Assembly (NCBI RefSeq): GCF_036241575.1
Contig: NZ_CP108455.1
Span: 7,609,001-7,673,000, forward strand
DNA length: 64,000 nt
Reading direction: 5' to 3'
Source of the DNA: Streptomyces sp. NBC_01267
Lineage (GTDB): Bacteria > Actinomycetota > Actinomycetes > Streptomycetales > Streptomycetaceae
Below are positions 1-9,294 of the stretch, piece by piece. The position numbers and the translations under genes are program-made. A model generated the notes under the pieces. It was not told the origin of the DNA and made no database searches. It was given only the letters and a program-made list of their open reading frames with translations. Position 1 is the stretch's first letter. Every line of letters starts with the position of its first letter.

Positions 1-1
1 C

Positions 2-175
2 TCCGCGGTGGTCGCGATGCTCGGCGCCGTCCACTCGGTGTGGTGGATCGGCGGGTACGCGCTGGTGCTCGCCGTGTGCTGGTCACGTGTCGCACTGGTC
101 TACCATTCCGTGGCGCAGACGGTTGCCGGTGCCTCGCTCGGCGCGGTCACGGCTGCCGCGTTCGCCCTCGGTTGA
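2..175 (+). CDS. PAP2-family phosphatase, C-terminal fragment
   Basis: An open frame runs in from the left edge and stops with TGA at 173-175, giving 57 residues. It is hydrophobic and contains an S-R-V-x-L-x-x-H-S-x-x-Q-x-x-x-G-x-x-L-G pattern, which resembles the last conserved motif of PAP2 (phosphatidic acid phosphatase type 2) membrane enzymes, where Ser-Arg and His are catalytic. The start and the first two motifs lie outside the window, so the family call rests on this one motif and on the membrane character of the tail. Confidence 0.55.
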   Translation, partial: SAVVAMLGAVHSVWWIGGYALVLAVCWSRVALVYHSVAQTVAGASLGAVTAAAFALG

Positions 176-308
176 GTCTCGTCCGGCCGGGCCCGCCGAG
201 CTGCCTCCGGGCCCGTCGGTGGAAATGGCGGACGTGTCCTGACGGGGCGAACTCCCCTTTCCCGGAACCGTTTTGGAGATCCGGGGGGTAGCTCCGTACG
301 ATCCGGTG

Positions 309-1574
309 ATGATCATGAGAAAACGGCTGGCAGCCGGGGCGTGTCTGCTCCTGGCGGCCCTGGCAGCCGGAGCCTTCCCCACCGGCGCCGCCGCCGGCGA
401 ACCGTCCGACAAGCCGTCACCGAAGGTCGAGCTGGTGCTCGACGTCAGTGGCTCGATGCGCACACGTGACATCGACGGCGGATCACGGATGGCGGCGGCG
501 AAGCAGGCGTTCAACGAAGTACTCGACGCGGTGCCCGAGCAAGTGCAACTGGGCATACGCACGCTGGGTGCCGACTACCCCGGCAACGACCGGAAGACCG
601 GGTGCAAGGACACCCGCCAGCTCTACCCGGTGGGACAACTCGACCGGACCGAGGCGAAGACGGCGGTGGCCACCCTCGCCCCCACCGGCTGGACACCGAT
701 CGGGCCGGCCCTGCAGCAGGCCGCCGGAGACCTCAAGGGCGGTGAAGCGACCCGCCGCATCGTGCTCATCTCCGACGGCGAGGACACCTGCGCGCCGCTC
801 GACCCGTGCGAGGTCGCCCGGGACATCGCGGCCCAGGGGATCCATCTGGTCGTCGACACACTGGGCCTGGTGCCCGACGCCAAGACCCGCAAGCAACTGA
901 CCTGCATCGCGGAGGCCACCGGAGGTACGTACACCTCCGTGCGGCACACCGATGAACTCTCAGGACGCGTGACGCAGTTGGTCGACCGCGCGGCCGATCC
1001 GGTGGCCACCCCGGTGGCCACCGAAGGCGCGGACAGCTGCACCGGAGCTCCGCAGCTGAAGGCCGGTCTGTACAGCGACCGGGAGAAGTTCGCCGAACAC
1101 CGCTGGTACCGGGTGGATGTCCGGCCCGGCCAGGAACTGCGTGCCTCGGTCAGCGTCGCCGCCGACCGGGCCGTCAACAACGACTACGGCGTTCTGCTGC
1201 GGGCGGTGACGCTCCACGGACGGGAGATCGTACGGGGGCAGGAATCCGGCACCGGCCGTACCGATGTGATCTCGTCCGGTCTGCGTTACCCCAAACCCCC
1301 GGCGGACTCGGACGATTCGCAGCCCCCGGCGGAGACGGTCTGTCTCCAGGTCAGCAACTCCTTCTCGGCTCCGGCTTCGGTCAAGACCGCGCCCGGTCTG
1401 CCGGTCGAGCTGAACATCGCCGTGGTGGACGCACCCGACGCGGCGTCCGACGTGGCAGCCTTCGGGCTCGGCCGCGGCTGGTGGCTGCTCGGCGTCCTGG
1501 CACTCACCGGCCTGGTCTCGGGTGTCCTGTTCGGCTGGATTTCACGCTGGCGTCTCGCCGGGAGGACCAACTGA
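309..1574 (+). CDS. secreted, membrane-anchored VWA domain protein
   Basis: About 421 residues. A signal peptide (residues 1-30, basic start then a Leu/Ala core) is followed by a von Willebrand factor A domain whose metal-binding site is intact: DVSGS at about residues 45-49, and downstream the SDGED segment. The C-terminus has one hydrophobic helix (GWWLLGVLALTGL) followed by Arg residues, so the protein should sit outside the membrane with a C-terminal anchor. Two nearby ATG codons (309 and 315) could start it; neither has a good ribosome site. The stop overlaps the start of the next gene (TGATG), which suggests translational coupling. The ligand is unknown; VWA domains usually bind proteins. 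Confidence 0.85.
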   Translation: MIMRKRLAAGACLLLAALAAGAFPTGAAAGEPSDKPSPKVELVLDVSGSMRTRDIDGGSRMAAAKQAFNEVLDAVPEQVQLGIRTLGADYPGNDRKTGCKDTRQLYPVGQLDRTEAKTAVATLAPTGWTPIGPALQQAAGDLKGGEATRRIVLISDGEDTCAPLDPCEVARDIAAQGIHLVVDTLGLVPDAKTRKQLTCIAEATGGTYTSVRHTDELSGRVTQLVDRAADPVATPVATEGADSCTGAPQLKAGLYSDREKFAEHRWYRVDVRPGQELRASVSVAADRAVNNDYGVLLRAVTLHGREIVRGQESGTGRTDVISSGLRYPKPPADSDDSQPPAETVCLQVSNSFSAPASVKTAPGLPVELNIAVVDAPDAASDVAAFGLGRGWWLLGVLALTGLVSGVLFGWISRWRLAGRTN

Positions 1575-2410
1575 TGCGGATCACCCGGATACTTCCTCAG
1601 GCCGCGTTGGCCGGTCTGGCGCTCTTCGCCACGGCGGGGACGGCCGCGGCCGACACCCCGTCCCCGAGTCCCTCCTCGTCGTCGGACAGCAACGGCGCGC
1701 CGTCGGAGGCGGGCACCGCGTTCCGTACGGCGACGGTCGTCGCACAGGGGCAGCACGCCACCGCGAGCGCCTCCACCGGTGACTACCTCTACTGGGTCTT
1801 CCCCGCAGACTCGGGCCAGGCCGCGACGGTGACCGCCACGGTGAAGCTGCCGGAGGCGGCTAGCCGCCACGGCGCGTCCACCTGGCAGGTCGATGTCTAC
1901 GACGGGCTGCGCCGACGCCAGTCCTGCATGTACGGCAGCCAGACCCGAGTGGCCGCCGCGGACGCCGAGTCCGTCACGCTCACCTGTCACCTGCGGACGG
2001 TCAGGTCCTGGGCGGAACCCTGGGCGAACGATCCGCTGCCGGGGAGCTACTACATCCGGCTGACGGTCCTCGACCTTCCGCAGGAGGACCTGGGCCTGCC
2101 GGTACAGGCAGACGTCGTGGCCACCGCGAAGGACAGCGGCGGGTCCCACGCCGTGGACGGCGCGCTCTCCGTGCCGTTGACATCCGATGCGTCGTCCGCG
2201 AGTGCGGCGCAGCCGACGGACTCCACCGGTACCGCGGCTCAGACTCCGGTGGCTTCCCGTATCGAGCCGGAGGACGGCTGGTCGTCCGGCTGGTGGTCCG
2301 ACCGCTGGCTCTGGACCGTGGGCGGCGGTGTCCTCGGCGCGCTCGCGGCCGTCGCCGGATACCGACTGTCGCGCGGCCCCGGCCCCTCCCGCAGGGTGCC
2401 CATGGCCTGA
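1574..2410 (+). CDS. secreted protein with C-terminal membrane anchor, partner of the VWA protein
   Basis: 278 residues starting at an ATG that shares bases with the upstream TGA. It has a clear signal peptide ending near ATAGTAAAD, a Ser/Pro-rich low-complexity linker, a roughly 150-residue beta-rich extracellular part with two cysteines (SCMYGS and LTCHLR) that could form a disulfide, and one C-terminal transmembrane helix (LWTVGGGVLGALAAVAGYRL) with an Arg-rich tail. I recognise no catalytic domain. The coupling and the same anchor layout suggest that it forms a surface complex with the preceding VWA protein. Confidence 0.7.
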   Translation: MRITRILPQAALAGLALFATAGTAAADTPSPSPSSSSDSNGAPSEAGTAFRTATVVAQGQHATASASTGDYLYWVFPADSGQAATVTATVKLPEAASRHGASTWQVDVYDGLRRRQSCMYGSQTRVAAADAESVTLTCHLRTVRSWAEPWANDPLPGSYYIRLTVLDLPQEDLGLPVQADVVATAKDSGGSHAVDGALSVPLTSDASSASAAQPTDSTGTAAQTPVASRIEPEDGWSSGWWSDRWLWTVGGGVLGALAAVAGYRLSRGPGPSRRVPMA

Positions 2411-2422
2411 CGTGAACGAGGA

Positions 2423-2456
2423 GTGCCCCGCCCGGCGACGACGCCGGGCGGGGCAC
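2423..2456 (+). terminator. strong hairpin terminator
   Basis: A perfect 15-bp stem (2423-2437 with 2442-2456) and a 4-nt loop sit 12 nt after the stop of the preceding gene. No U-tract follows, which is usual in Streptomyces. Confidence 0.8.
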
Positions 2457-2482
2457 TTCCGGTATGCGGGGCACTTCCGGTA
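2448..2482. repeat. 17-bp direct repeat beside the terminator
   Basis: GCGGGGCACTTCCGGTA occurs exactly at 2448-2464 and again at 2466-2482, an 18-bp period. The first copy includes part of the 3' arm of the terminator, so the second could form an alternative hairpin with the same 5' arm. Confidence 0.75.
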
Positions 2483-2544
2483 GGACGTGCACGACGCGAC
2501 CGCGCCCCCTGGTCCACGGAGTACGGTGACCGGCCTGTCGGTGT

Positions 2545-3018
2545 CTACACCCCGTCGGCGGCAGCGCGGATCGCGGCCAGATCGATCTTCTTCATACCGA
2601 GCATGGCCTTCATCGCCCGCTGGCCCCGCGCCGGGTCCGGGTCGTTGAGCAGCTCTTCCATCCCACCGGGGGCGATCTGCCAGGACAGACCGTACTTGTC
2701 CTTCAGCCATCCGCACGGGCCCTCCTCACCGCCCTCGGACAGCTTGTCCCAGTAGTAGTCGACCTCTTCCTGGTCGGCGCAGTTGACCAGGAACGAGATC
2801 GCCTCGTCGAAGGTGAACTCGGGGCCCCCGTTGATCGCGATGTACTCCTGGCCGTCGAGGGAGAACTGAACGGTCAGCACGGTGCCGGCCGGACGGGGAC
2901 CTGCCTCTCCGTAGTGCGTGATGCTCTTGATCTCCGAGTTCGGGAACACCGACACGTAGAACTTGGCGGCCTCCTCGCCGTTCGTGTCGAACCAGAGGTT
3001 GGGTGTGATTCGGGGCAT
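2545..3018 (-). CDS. VOC-family (PhnB-like) protein
   Basis: 157 residues. The pattern ITPNLWFDTNGEEAAKFYVSVFPNS with later IAINGGPEF, and the terminal PGGMEELLNDPDP followed by AMLGMKKID, is that of the PhnB / 3-demethylubiquinone methyltransferase-like branch of the vicinal oxygen chelate (glyoxalase) superfamily. These small dimeric proteins have two beta-alpha-beta-beta-beta modules; the metal ligands of true glyoxalases are often missing, and no enzymatic role can be assigned. A good ribosome site (AGGAGAG) lies just before the ATG. It is followed by no further minus-strand gene, so it appears to be monocistronic. Confidence 0.88.
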   Translation of the reverse strand: MPRITPNLWFDTNGEEAAKFYVSVFPNSEIKSITHYGEAGPRPAGTVLTVQFSLDGQEYIAINGGPEFTFDEAISFLVNCADQEEVDYYWDKLSEGGEEGPCGWLKDKYGLSWQIAPGGMEELLNDPDPARGQRAMKAMLGMKKIDLAAIRAAADGV

Positions 3019-3053
3019 GGGACTCTCCTGCTGTCGTCTTCCGTTTCCGCTCT

Positions 3054-3091
3054 GTACCTGTACCGACTCCCGGTACCTCTACCGACTCTCG
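3054..3091. repeat. tandem 19-bp repeat upstream of the VOC gene
   Basis: Two adjacent 19-bp units (3054-3072 and 3073-3091) share GTACCT-n-TACCGACTC and differ at two positions. They begin 36 bp before the ATG of the VOC gene, in its presumed promoter/leader, and could be a paired operator. The rest of the 3019-3366 gap shows no convincing gene. Confidence 0.55.
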
Positions 3092-3366
3092 CGCCGGATG
3101 AAAGTCATCGCTATCGGAAGCCCGGCTCACCGGACGGGCGAGAGGGCAGGCGGAACACTCTCCGGGACGTGCCTGCCACCGTGGGTGGAGGCGGGATCCA
3201 GCCTGCACCCGGTGGTCATGCCGGTCGCCACGGTCTGGCCATGGTGCTCGCCCGAGTGGCTCTCGTCCTGGCCCGTGTGAAGGCCCTGCCGCGGCGGACC
3301 GTCACCCCGGGTGCGCGGAGCCAGGCAGGTGCCTGAGGCGGAACCGGGCCGCCTCCGGGCTGCTGG

Positions 3367-4941
3367 TCACACCCGGCCACGGTGCTCCGCCGGGAGCTGG
3401 GCGAGGACGACGGCACCAGCCGCCAGCACCGTGCCTGCCAGGACCAGCATGCTGGTGCTGAGCGCGCCGGTGAAGGCAGTGATGACGGCCCGGTGCAGCG
3501 CTGGACCGACGGTCGGACTCTGCGCACCGGCCACCGTGGTCGGCGCGTGGGGGCCGCGCAACGCGTCCGGCAGCCGGGAGGTGAAGCCCGAGGTGATCAG
3601 GGTCCCGGTCAGGGCCACGCCGAGGGCGCTGCCCAACTCTCTGGTCAGGCTCTGCAGCCCTGAACCGATACCCGCGCGGTTCGGCGGGAGAGCGGACATC
3701 AACGTCTCGGAGAGCAACGGCGTGGCGAGCCCGCACCCGGTGGCGGTCAGCCCCGCTCCGAGGGCGTACACCGCGTACGGAGTGTGCGTGGCGACGCGTG
3801 AGACGGTGCACAGCCCGCAGGCCAGCGTGAGCAGACCGAGGCCGACGACGGTCCGGCCGCTCAGCCGACGCCGGAGGAGGACCGCACCACGCGGGGCCAG
3901 CAGCAGGGCGGCAGCCATCGGGAGCAGCCTGACACCCGCGCCGAGAGCGGAGTAGCCCTTCACGTACTGGAGGTACTGGCCGTTGAGGTAGAACAGGCCG
4001 AACATGCCGAGGAACACCGTCACCATCCCGAGGGCCCCGGCCCGCACGGCCGGGACGGCCAGCAGACGGGGGTCGAGGACCGGGCGTTCCTGGCGCAGTT
4101 CGCGCCTGCTCCAGAGCGCCAGCAGGACGGCCGCGGCGCCGAACGCGCCCAGCACCGTGGCGCTGCCCCAACCCTGCTCCGGCCCGGAAACGACACCGAA
4201 CAGCAGCCCAAGGAAGCCGGTGGTCAGCAGCAGCGCGCTGAGCGGGGCGACCGGACGGGCGAGACGGGCCGAGGTGGGGGCCACTACGGCAGCCAGGACC
4301 AGCGCGACGAGGCCCAGCGGCGCCGCGTAGACGAAGAGGGAGCGCCAGGATCCGCTCTCGATCGCCGCGCCGCCTCCGACGTTGCCCAGTACGGCGGCCA
4401 GTCCGGTCATGGAGGCCCAGAGCGCGATCAGCCGGGACCGCTGTTCCTGCGCGGCGCCGGTGACCATGAGGGCCAGAGTGGTCGGCAGGACTGCTGCCGC
4501 GCCCACACCACTGAGCATCCTTCCGGCGATCAGCACGCCCACATCGGGTGCGGCTGCGGCGAGTGCGCAGCCCAGGGTGAACACGCCCAGGCCGGTGAGG
4601 AGCACCCCTTTGCGGCCCAGGCGGTCGGCCACCGCACCCGCCGGGACGACCAGGCAGGCGAAGACGGCCACATAGCCGTCCACCACCCAGAGCACCGCCG
4701 AGGCGGACGGATGCAGGGACCCGGCCGAGAGGGAAGGGATGGCGAGGTTGACGGCGGACACCATGCCGACCACCAGGGTGACGCACAGGCACATGACGAC
4801 GACCGTCGCGCGTGCGCCTGCCGGGCGGCGGACGGCGGACCGGGACCGGGGCGGGCGGGGGCGTTTGCCGAGCGGACCGTCGACGACGGACGGGCGAGGG
4901 CACACGGAGAACTCCTTGTCGGCGGGCGCGCGGAAGCGCAC
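3367..4941 (-). CDS. DHA2-family (14-helix) MFS drug exporter
   Basis: 524 residues with about 14 hydrophobic helices. The A motif GAVADRLGRKGVLL is in the first cytoplasmic loop and a GGGAAIESGSWRSLF segment stands where the DHA2 family has its antiporter/WR motif, so proton-driven export of a toxic compound is expected. Residues 1-45 are a basic, low-complexity N-terminus before helix 1; an internal GTG at about residue 13 is another possible start. It lies 44 bp downstream of a GntR-type regulator on the same strand, which probably controls it. Confidence 0.88.
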   Translation of the reverse strand: MRFRAPADKEFSVCPRPSVVDGPLGKRPRPPRSRSAVRRPAGARATVVVMCLCVTLVVGMVSAVNLAIPSLSAGSLHPSASAVLWVVDGYVAVFACLVVPAGAVADRLGRKGVLLTGLGVFTLGCALAAAAPDVGVLIAGRMLSGVGAAAVLPTTLALMVTGAAQEQRSRLIALWASMTGLAAVLGNVGGGAAIESGSWRSLFVYAAPLGLVALVLAAVVAPTSARLARPVAPLSALLLTTGFLGLLFGVVSGPEQGWGSATVLGAFGAAAVLLALWSRRELRQERPVLDPRLLAVPAVRAGALGMVTVFLGMFGLFYLNGQYLQYVKGYSALGAGVRLLPMAAALLLAPRGAVLLRRRLSGRTVVGLGLLTLACGLCTVSRVATHTPYAVYALGAGLTATGCGLATPLLSETLMSALPPNRAGIGSGLQSLTRELGSALGVALTGTLITSGFTSRLPDALRGPHAPTTVAGAQSPTVGPALHRAVITAFTGALSTSMLVLAGTVLAAGAVVLAQLPAEHRGRV

Positions 4942-4985
4942 CGGCAGCTCGGACCGGAGAAGACGGCAGATGAGGAAGCAGGCGC

Positions 4986-5759
4986 TCAGCCGGAACCGCG
5001 TCCGGCGCGGTCCAGGTCCGCCCGGAGGGTGAGCCGGTCTCCGCGAATGGACAGGAATTCCAGGTCGACGGGCCGGCCGTCCGAGAGCCGGCTGAGACGT
5101 TCCACCGCGAAGAGCGCCGTCCCCGCGGGGGCCGCGAGGATGCCGGCGGTGTGCGGATCGGCGTTCACGGCCTGGACCGTCACTTCCGCGGCGCCGAGCC
5201 GCTGTCCGGTGGACTGCTCGATCAGCGCGAAGACATCCTGGTTCTCCAGATCGAGGTCCAGCAACGGCAGGCCGATGTCCGTGGGGAGATAGGTCAGATC
5301 CAATGACAGCGGTACGCCGTCGAGCCGCCGCAGGCGTTCGAGACGGACCACCTCTTCGCCCTCGGGCACCGACAGCCGGCGGGCGACCTGCACGGGCGGT
5401 ACGACGGGGCCACGCGCACGGACCTGGTTGTCCACGGTGCCGTGTGCGTGCAGCGTCTCGGCCAGCCCGGCGAGCCGCCCCAGCGGGTGGGCGTACTTAC
5501 GGTTGAGCAGGACGGTTCCCACACCACGCCGACGTTCGACGAGGCCCTCGTCCCGAAGGATGAACAGCGCCTGGCGGACGGTGTTCCGGGAGACGGCGAA
5601 GTCCGCAGCCAACAGGCGCTCGTCCGGCAGGAAGCCGGTCGGATAGAGACCGGACGCTGCCTGCTGGCGCAGCACATCAGCGACGTTGCGGGCCCGGTCG
5701 GCACGTCTGGCCGGGCTGCCGTCGGACGGGCCGGGGGAGTACCCCGTGCTCTGCACCAC
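4986..5759 (-). CDS. GntR-family regulator, HutC/UTRA subgroup
   Basis: 257 residues. An N-terminal winged helix (about residues 22-88, with LLAADFAVSRNTVRQALFILRDEGLVERRRGVGTVL as the recognition region) precedes a UTRA effector domain (about 95-245, including PLSLDLTYLPTDIGLPLLD). It probably represses the DHA2 exporter directly downstream and is relieved by a small molecule. The order regulator-exporter on one strand suggests one transcript and autoregulation. Confidence 0.88.
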   Translation of the reverse strand: MVQSTGYSPGPSDGSPARRADRARNVADVLRQQAASGLYPTGFLPDERLLAADFAVSRNTVRQALFILRDEGLVERRRGVGTVLLNRKYAHPLGRLAGLAETLHAHGTVDNQVRARGPVVPPVQVARRLSVPEGEEVVRLERLRRLDGVPLSLDLTYLPTDIGLPLLDLDLENQDVFALIEQSTGQRLGAAEVTVQAVNADPHTAGILAAPAGTALFAVERLSRLSDGRPVDLEFLSIRGDRLTLRADLDRAGRGSG

Positions 5760-6149
5760 TCCTGACCTCCCGAGGGCCTTTCGTTCGGATCACGCCGGGC
5801 TCGCGGCGCCCGGCAGCGACGCTCACCACCGACCGCCCAAGCTACGTACCGAACATTGCGCCCTTGTTACGCCACCTGCTGTGACCTGCGGTGATGCTCG
5901 GACCTGGGGTGATGCGGGACGGGCTCTCCGATCCGCCACGCGGTCGGCCGTCCGGTGGGCCCCGGGTGGATCAGGGAATGCGCCGACGGACGAGCCGCGC
6001 CGCGGCCTCCCGGCCCGGACCGGGTGCGACACGAGGTGACGGGGCAGCGCCGGGGGTCGGTGCGAACGTCGGCGCGGCGTGGTCCAGTGAGATCCGGCCG
6101 GTACGGCCCGGGAACCGGGAAGCCACCCAGGAGAACAAGGGAGAGATCC
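5760..6149. other. divergent intergenic region, no gene seen
   Basis: 390 bp between the GntR gene and the SRPBCC gene. It should hold both promoters. I see no convincing coding frame, no strong consensus -10/-35 pair and no clear GntR palindrome. Confidence 0.4.
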
Positions 6150-6833
6150 GTGACCGACGTCCTCAAGCAGATCAACGCCGTCCACCGGGAGATCCGGGAC
6201 CGGCCGGTCACCGGCGGGGAGGGGCGCTCGCTCCTGCTCCGCCGGGCCTACGCTGCCTCGACCGAGGACGTCTGGAATGCGTGCACCGACCCCTCCAGGA
6301 TCGCTCGCTGGCTGGCGCCGGTCTCGGGCGAGCTCCGTCCGGGCGGCACCTTTCAGCTCGAAGGAAACGCGGCCGGTGAGATCCTGCGCTGCGACGGGCC
6401 TCATCTGCTCAAGCTCACCTGGTCACTTGGGGAGAACAGGGCCACCGAGGTCGAGATCCGGCTCTCGGCGGACGCGGACGGCAATACCGTGCTGGAGCTG
6501 GAGCACGTTTCCCCCGCCGAGGTCGTCGACGAGCTGGTGCGGGCGTACGGACCCGTCGGCCCGGTCGGAATCGGAGCGGGCTGGGACCTCGCACTGCTGA
6601 GCCTGGACCTGTTCCTCAGGCGCGAGGGTGAGGGAAGAGGGGGAAGCGAGGGACGGGACATGGCGTCGTGGCGGACCACTCCCGAAGCGCGAGAGCTGTT
6701 CAGCCGGAGCAGCCACGCCTGGGGAGCCGCATCCCAGGCCTTCTGGGGCACCAGCGACGAAGACATCGCCACGGTCGTCGAGTTCGCGGTCCAGAATTTC
6801 GCGCCCGGCGGCCGGGAAGGCCGTACCGGCTGA
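6150..6833 (+). CDS. SRPBCC / AHSA1-domain protein
   Basis: 227 residues from a GTG start chosen for its GGGAGAG ribosome site; longer in-frame starts have none. Residues about 22-160 fit an AHSA1 (Hsp90 ATPase activator-like) START-fold domain: LLLRRAYAASTEDVWNACTDPSRIARWLAPVSGELRPGGTFQLEG, then GEILRCDGPHLLKLTWSLGE. Such proteins bind hydrophobic ligands in a central cavity; no specific function follows. The last 60 residues (EARELFSRSSHAWGAASQAFWG) are an extra helical tail often found in actinobacterial members. Confidence 0.85.
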   Translation: MTDVLKQINAVHREIRDRPVTGGEGRSLLLRRAYAASTEDVWNACTDPSRIARWLAPVSGELRPGGTFQLEGNAAGEILRCDGPHLLKLTWSLGENRATEVEIRLSADADGNTVLELEHVSPAEVVDELVRAYGPVGPVGIGAGWDLALLSLDLFLRREGEGRGGSEGRDMASWRTTPEARELFSRSSHAWGAASQAFWGTSDEDIATVVEFAVQNFAPGGREGRTG

Positions 6834-7024
6834 CAGCGGCGGTGTCCGGGGTCGACGGGGCAGCCGGAGAACGTGCGGTCGTGACGCCGGCCCCCGGGGG
6901 CGTCCGACGGGTCCGGCCGCCCGGAGCAGACCGGGACCGACCTGCTCGGGTCCCGCTGAACCCGCCCGTGCGATGCTGGGGCGTACCCGGATCATGGTCG
7001 GAGTCAGGAGAGTACGGCAGCGCG

Positions 7025-9283
7025 ATGGCAGCAACACGGCGGACACGGACCAGTACCTGGGACCGCTTCGCGGCATCCGATCCCGGGCTTCTGCGACTGA
7101 TGGCGGGGCTGCGGACGGTCGGTGCGATCGGGCTCGCGCTGCTCGTCCTGGCACTGTTCCACACCGCCGTCACCCAGCTGGTCGCCGGTGCCATGGCCGC
7201 GATGGTCTTCACCTTCGCCATCAGGGAGAAGGACGTACGCGGCCAGGCGATCACGCTCGGGTTCGCGCTGCCCGTCGCCCTCACGGCGATGTCCCTGGGG
7301 GCGCTCCTCAACAGCCGGGTCGTCGCCGGTGACGCGTTCTTCGTCCTGCTGATCTTCGGCGCCGTCTACTCGCGCCGGTTCGGCGACCGCGGTACCGCAC
7401 TCGGCCTGATCGGCTTTCAGGTCTACTTCATCTCGCTCTTCGTGCACGCCACCGTCTCCGCCCTGCCGGGGCTCTATCTGACGCTGGCGATCGCCTTCGC
7501 GTGCAGCGCGGTTGTCCGGTTCGCCGTCGTACCGGAGACTCCCGAGCGCACCCTGGGCCGGTTGCGGGAGGCATTCCGGGCCCGGTTCGCGCAGTTGGTC
7601 GCCACCCAGGCGGCGCTGCTGGACGCCACTCCCGAGCAGTTGGACAAGGTCCTCGACGATCTGCGCAAGGGCACCGCCCGGCTGCACGAGACGGCGCTGA
7701 TGATCCAGGGCCAGCTGGAGTCGGGCACGCGTGACGCGGCCACGGCCGCGCTGGTGCAGCGCAGGATCGCGGACGCGGAGATCGCGGCGGAGCGGCTCGG
7801 CGTCCTGCTGCTCAACGCCCGCAGCGCGGAACGGGCCGACACCCTCACCCTGCATCTGCCGAACGCGCCGGTCCCGGCAGCGGCGAACCGCACGCGGGCC
7901 GAGGACGCCACGACCGCGACGCTGCGCCGGGACCTGAACACCCTGCATCTGGTGGTGTCGCGGCTGACGCCCGACCAGCGGGGCACCACGCTGGCACATC
8001 TGCGCAACAGGCTGCTCGGCTACCGGGACGAGGAGAACCTGCCGCCCGCCTCGCACGCCGTGCAGGACGTGTTCCGCGGAATCGGTGAGGCCGCCCGTTC
8101 CGTGCTGGGTCTGCGGCTCGCGCTGGACGGACCCCAGGACGAGTCGGACGACACACCGGAGACGACCCGTTCACGCGAGGAGTTCGAGGCCGAGGACGTG
8201 GCGATCGTCGGGTCCGAGGACACGGAAGAGGACCGCACCGGGCTGCAACGGCGCACCACCCGGGCCGCCTTCCAGGTCGCGGTCGGCTCGACCCTGGCCA
8301 TCATCGGCGGTGAGTTCCTCTCCAGCCAGCGCTGGTACTGGGCGGTGCTCACCTGCTGGGTCGTCTTCCTCAACACCGCGTCCACGGGCGAGATCCTGGT
8401 CAAGGGCTACCGCAGGCTGCTGGGCACGGTGCTGGGCGTGGTCGCCGGTGTCGCTCTTGCCGGTCTCGTCGGCAACCACACCTGGACCGCCTTCGCGCTG
8501 GTCCTGCTCTTCATCTTCGGGATGTTCTTCACCGCGCCGCTCTCGTACGCCCTGATGTCCTTCTTCGTCACGGCGATGCTGGGACTGCTCTACACCCTGC
8601 TCAACACCTACAGCCTCTCCGTGCTGGTGCTGCGGATCGAGGAGACGGCGCTGGGCGCCGCCTGCGGGATCATCGCCGCCGTGCTGGTGCTTCCGGTGCA
8701 CACCGACCGCCGTACCGACGAGCACCTGGCCACGGTGCTCGCCCGGCTGCGGGACGTCGCGTCGGCCGCGGTGACCCAGCTAAGCGGCGGGCCCGCCGTG
8801 GATCTCCTCGACATGGCGCGCGACCTGGACACCGCACTGGACGATCTGCGCCGTTCCACCCAGCCGCTGATCCACCCGATCACCCCGCTGCGGGTGCGGC
8901 GGCAGACCGCCCGCTACCTGGTGGCGCTGCTGGAGACCAGCGCCTACCACGCCCGTTCACTGGCGGCGACGGCCGAACTGGTGCCGTACAGCAGGACCGT
9001 CGCAGCCGACCCCCGCCTGGCCCGGTCCGGCCGACGCATCGCGCACAACATCGATGTGATCGTCGCGCACGTGCGGGACGAAAGCGCCGACACCGGCGAC
9101 GAGGTCGAGTCCGGTGCCAGCATCGCCGCGATGCTGGAGGGCAGCAACTCCGAGACGCTCCGGTCCGGGTCGGTCACCTACCGGGTACTGCGGCATCTCC
9201 AGCGCCTCGACGAGGGTGTGGTCGGCCTGGCGCGCACCCTCGACGTACCGGTCACCGGGCGCGAGGAGCGCAAGGCCGCGTAG
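7025..9283 (+). CDS. FUSC-family (fusaric acid resistance-like) membrane protein
   Basis: 752 residues from an ATG preceded by AGGAGAG. The layout is duplicated: about six N-terminal hydrophobic helices (residues 20-170), a long acidic/alpha-helical cytoplasmic section (about 180-410), a second set of helices (about 415-560, e.g. WYWAVLTCWVVFLNTASTGEILVKGYRRLLGT, the FUSC signature) and a helical C-terminal domain. Members (YccS, AaeB) are thought to export aromatic acids or other small molecules. It is preceded by about 190 bp of non-coding DNA and is probably transcribed alone. Confidence 0.88.
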   Translation: MAATRRTRTSTWDRFAASDPGLLRLMAGLRTVGAIGLALLVLALFHTAVTQLVAGAMAAMVFTFAIREKDVRGQAITLGFALPVALTAMSLGALLNSRVVAGDAFFVLLIFGAVYSRRFGDRGTALGLIGFQVYFISLFVHATVSALPGLYLTLAIAFACSAVVRFAVVPETPERTLGRLREAFRARFAQLVATQAALLDATPEQLDKVLDDLRKGTARLHETALMIQGQLESGTRDAATAALVQRRIADAEIAAERLGVLLLNARSAERADTLTLHLPNAPVPAAANRTRAEDATTATLRRDLNTLHLVVSRLTPDQRGTTLAHLRNRLLGYRDEENLPPASHAVQDVFRGIGEAARSVLGLRLALDGPQDESDDTPETTRSREEFEAEDVAIVGSEDTEEDRTGLQRRTTRAAFQVAVGSTLAIIGGEFLSSQRWYWAVLTCWVVFLNTASTGEILVKGYRRLLGTVLGVVAGVALAGLVGNHTWTAFALVLLFIFGMFFTAPLSYALMSFFVTAMLGLLYTLLNTYSLSVLVLRIEETALGAACGIIAAVLVLPVHTDRRTDEHLATVLARLRDVASAAVTQLSGGPAVDLLDMARDLDTALDDLRRSTQPLIHPITPLRVRRQTARYLVALLETSAYHARSLAATAELVPYSRTVAADPRLARSGRRIAHNIDVIVAHVRDESADTGDEVESGASIAAMLEGSNSETLRSGSVTYRVLRHLQRLDEGVVGLARTLDVPVTGREERKAA

Positions 9284-9294
9284 GACCTGTCTGG

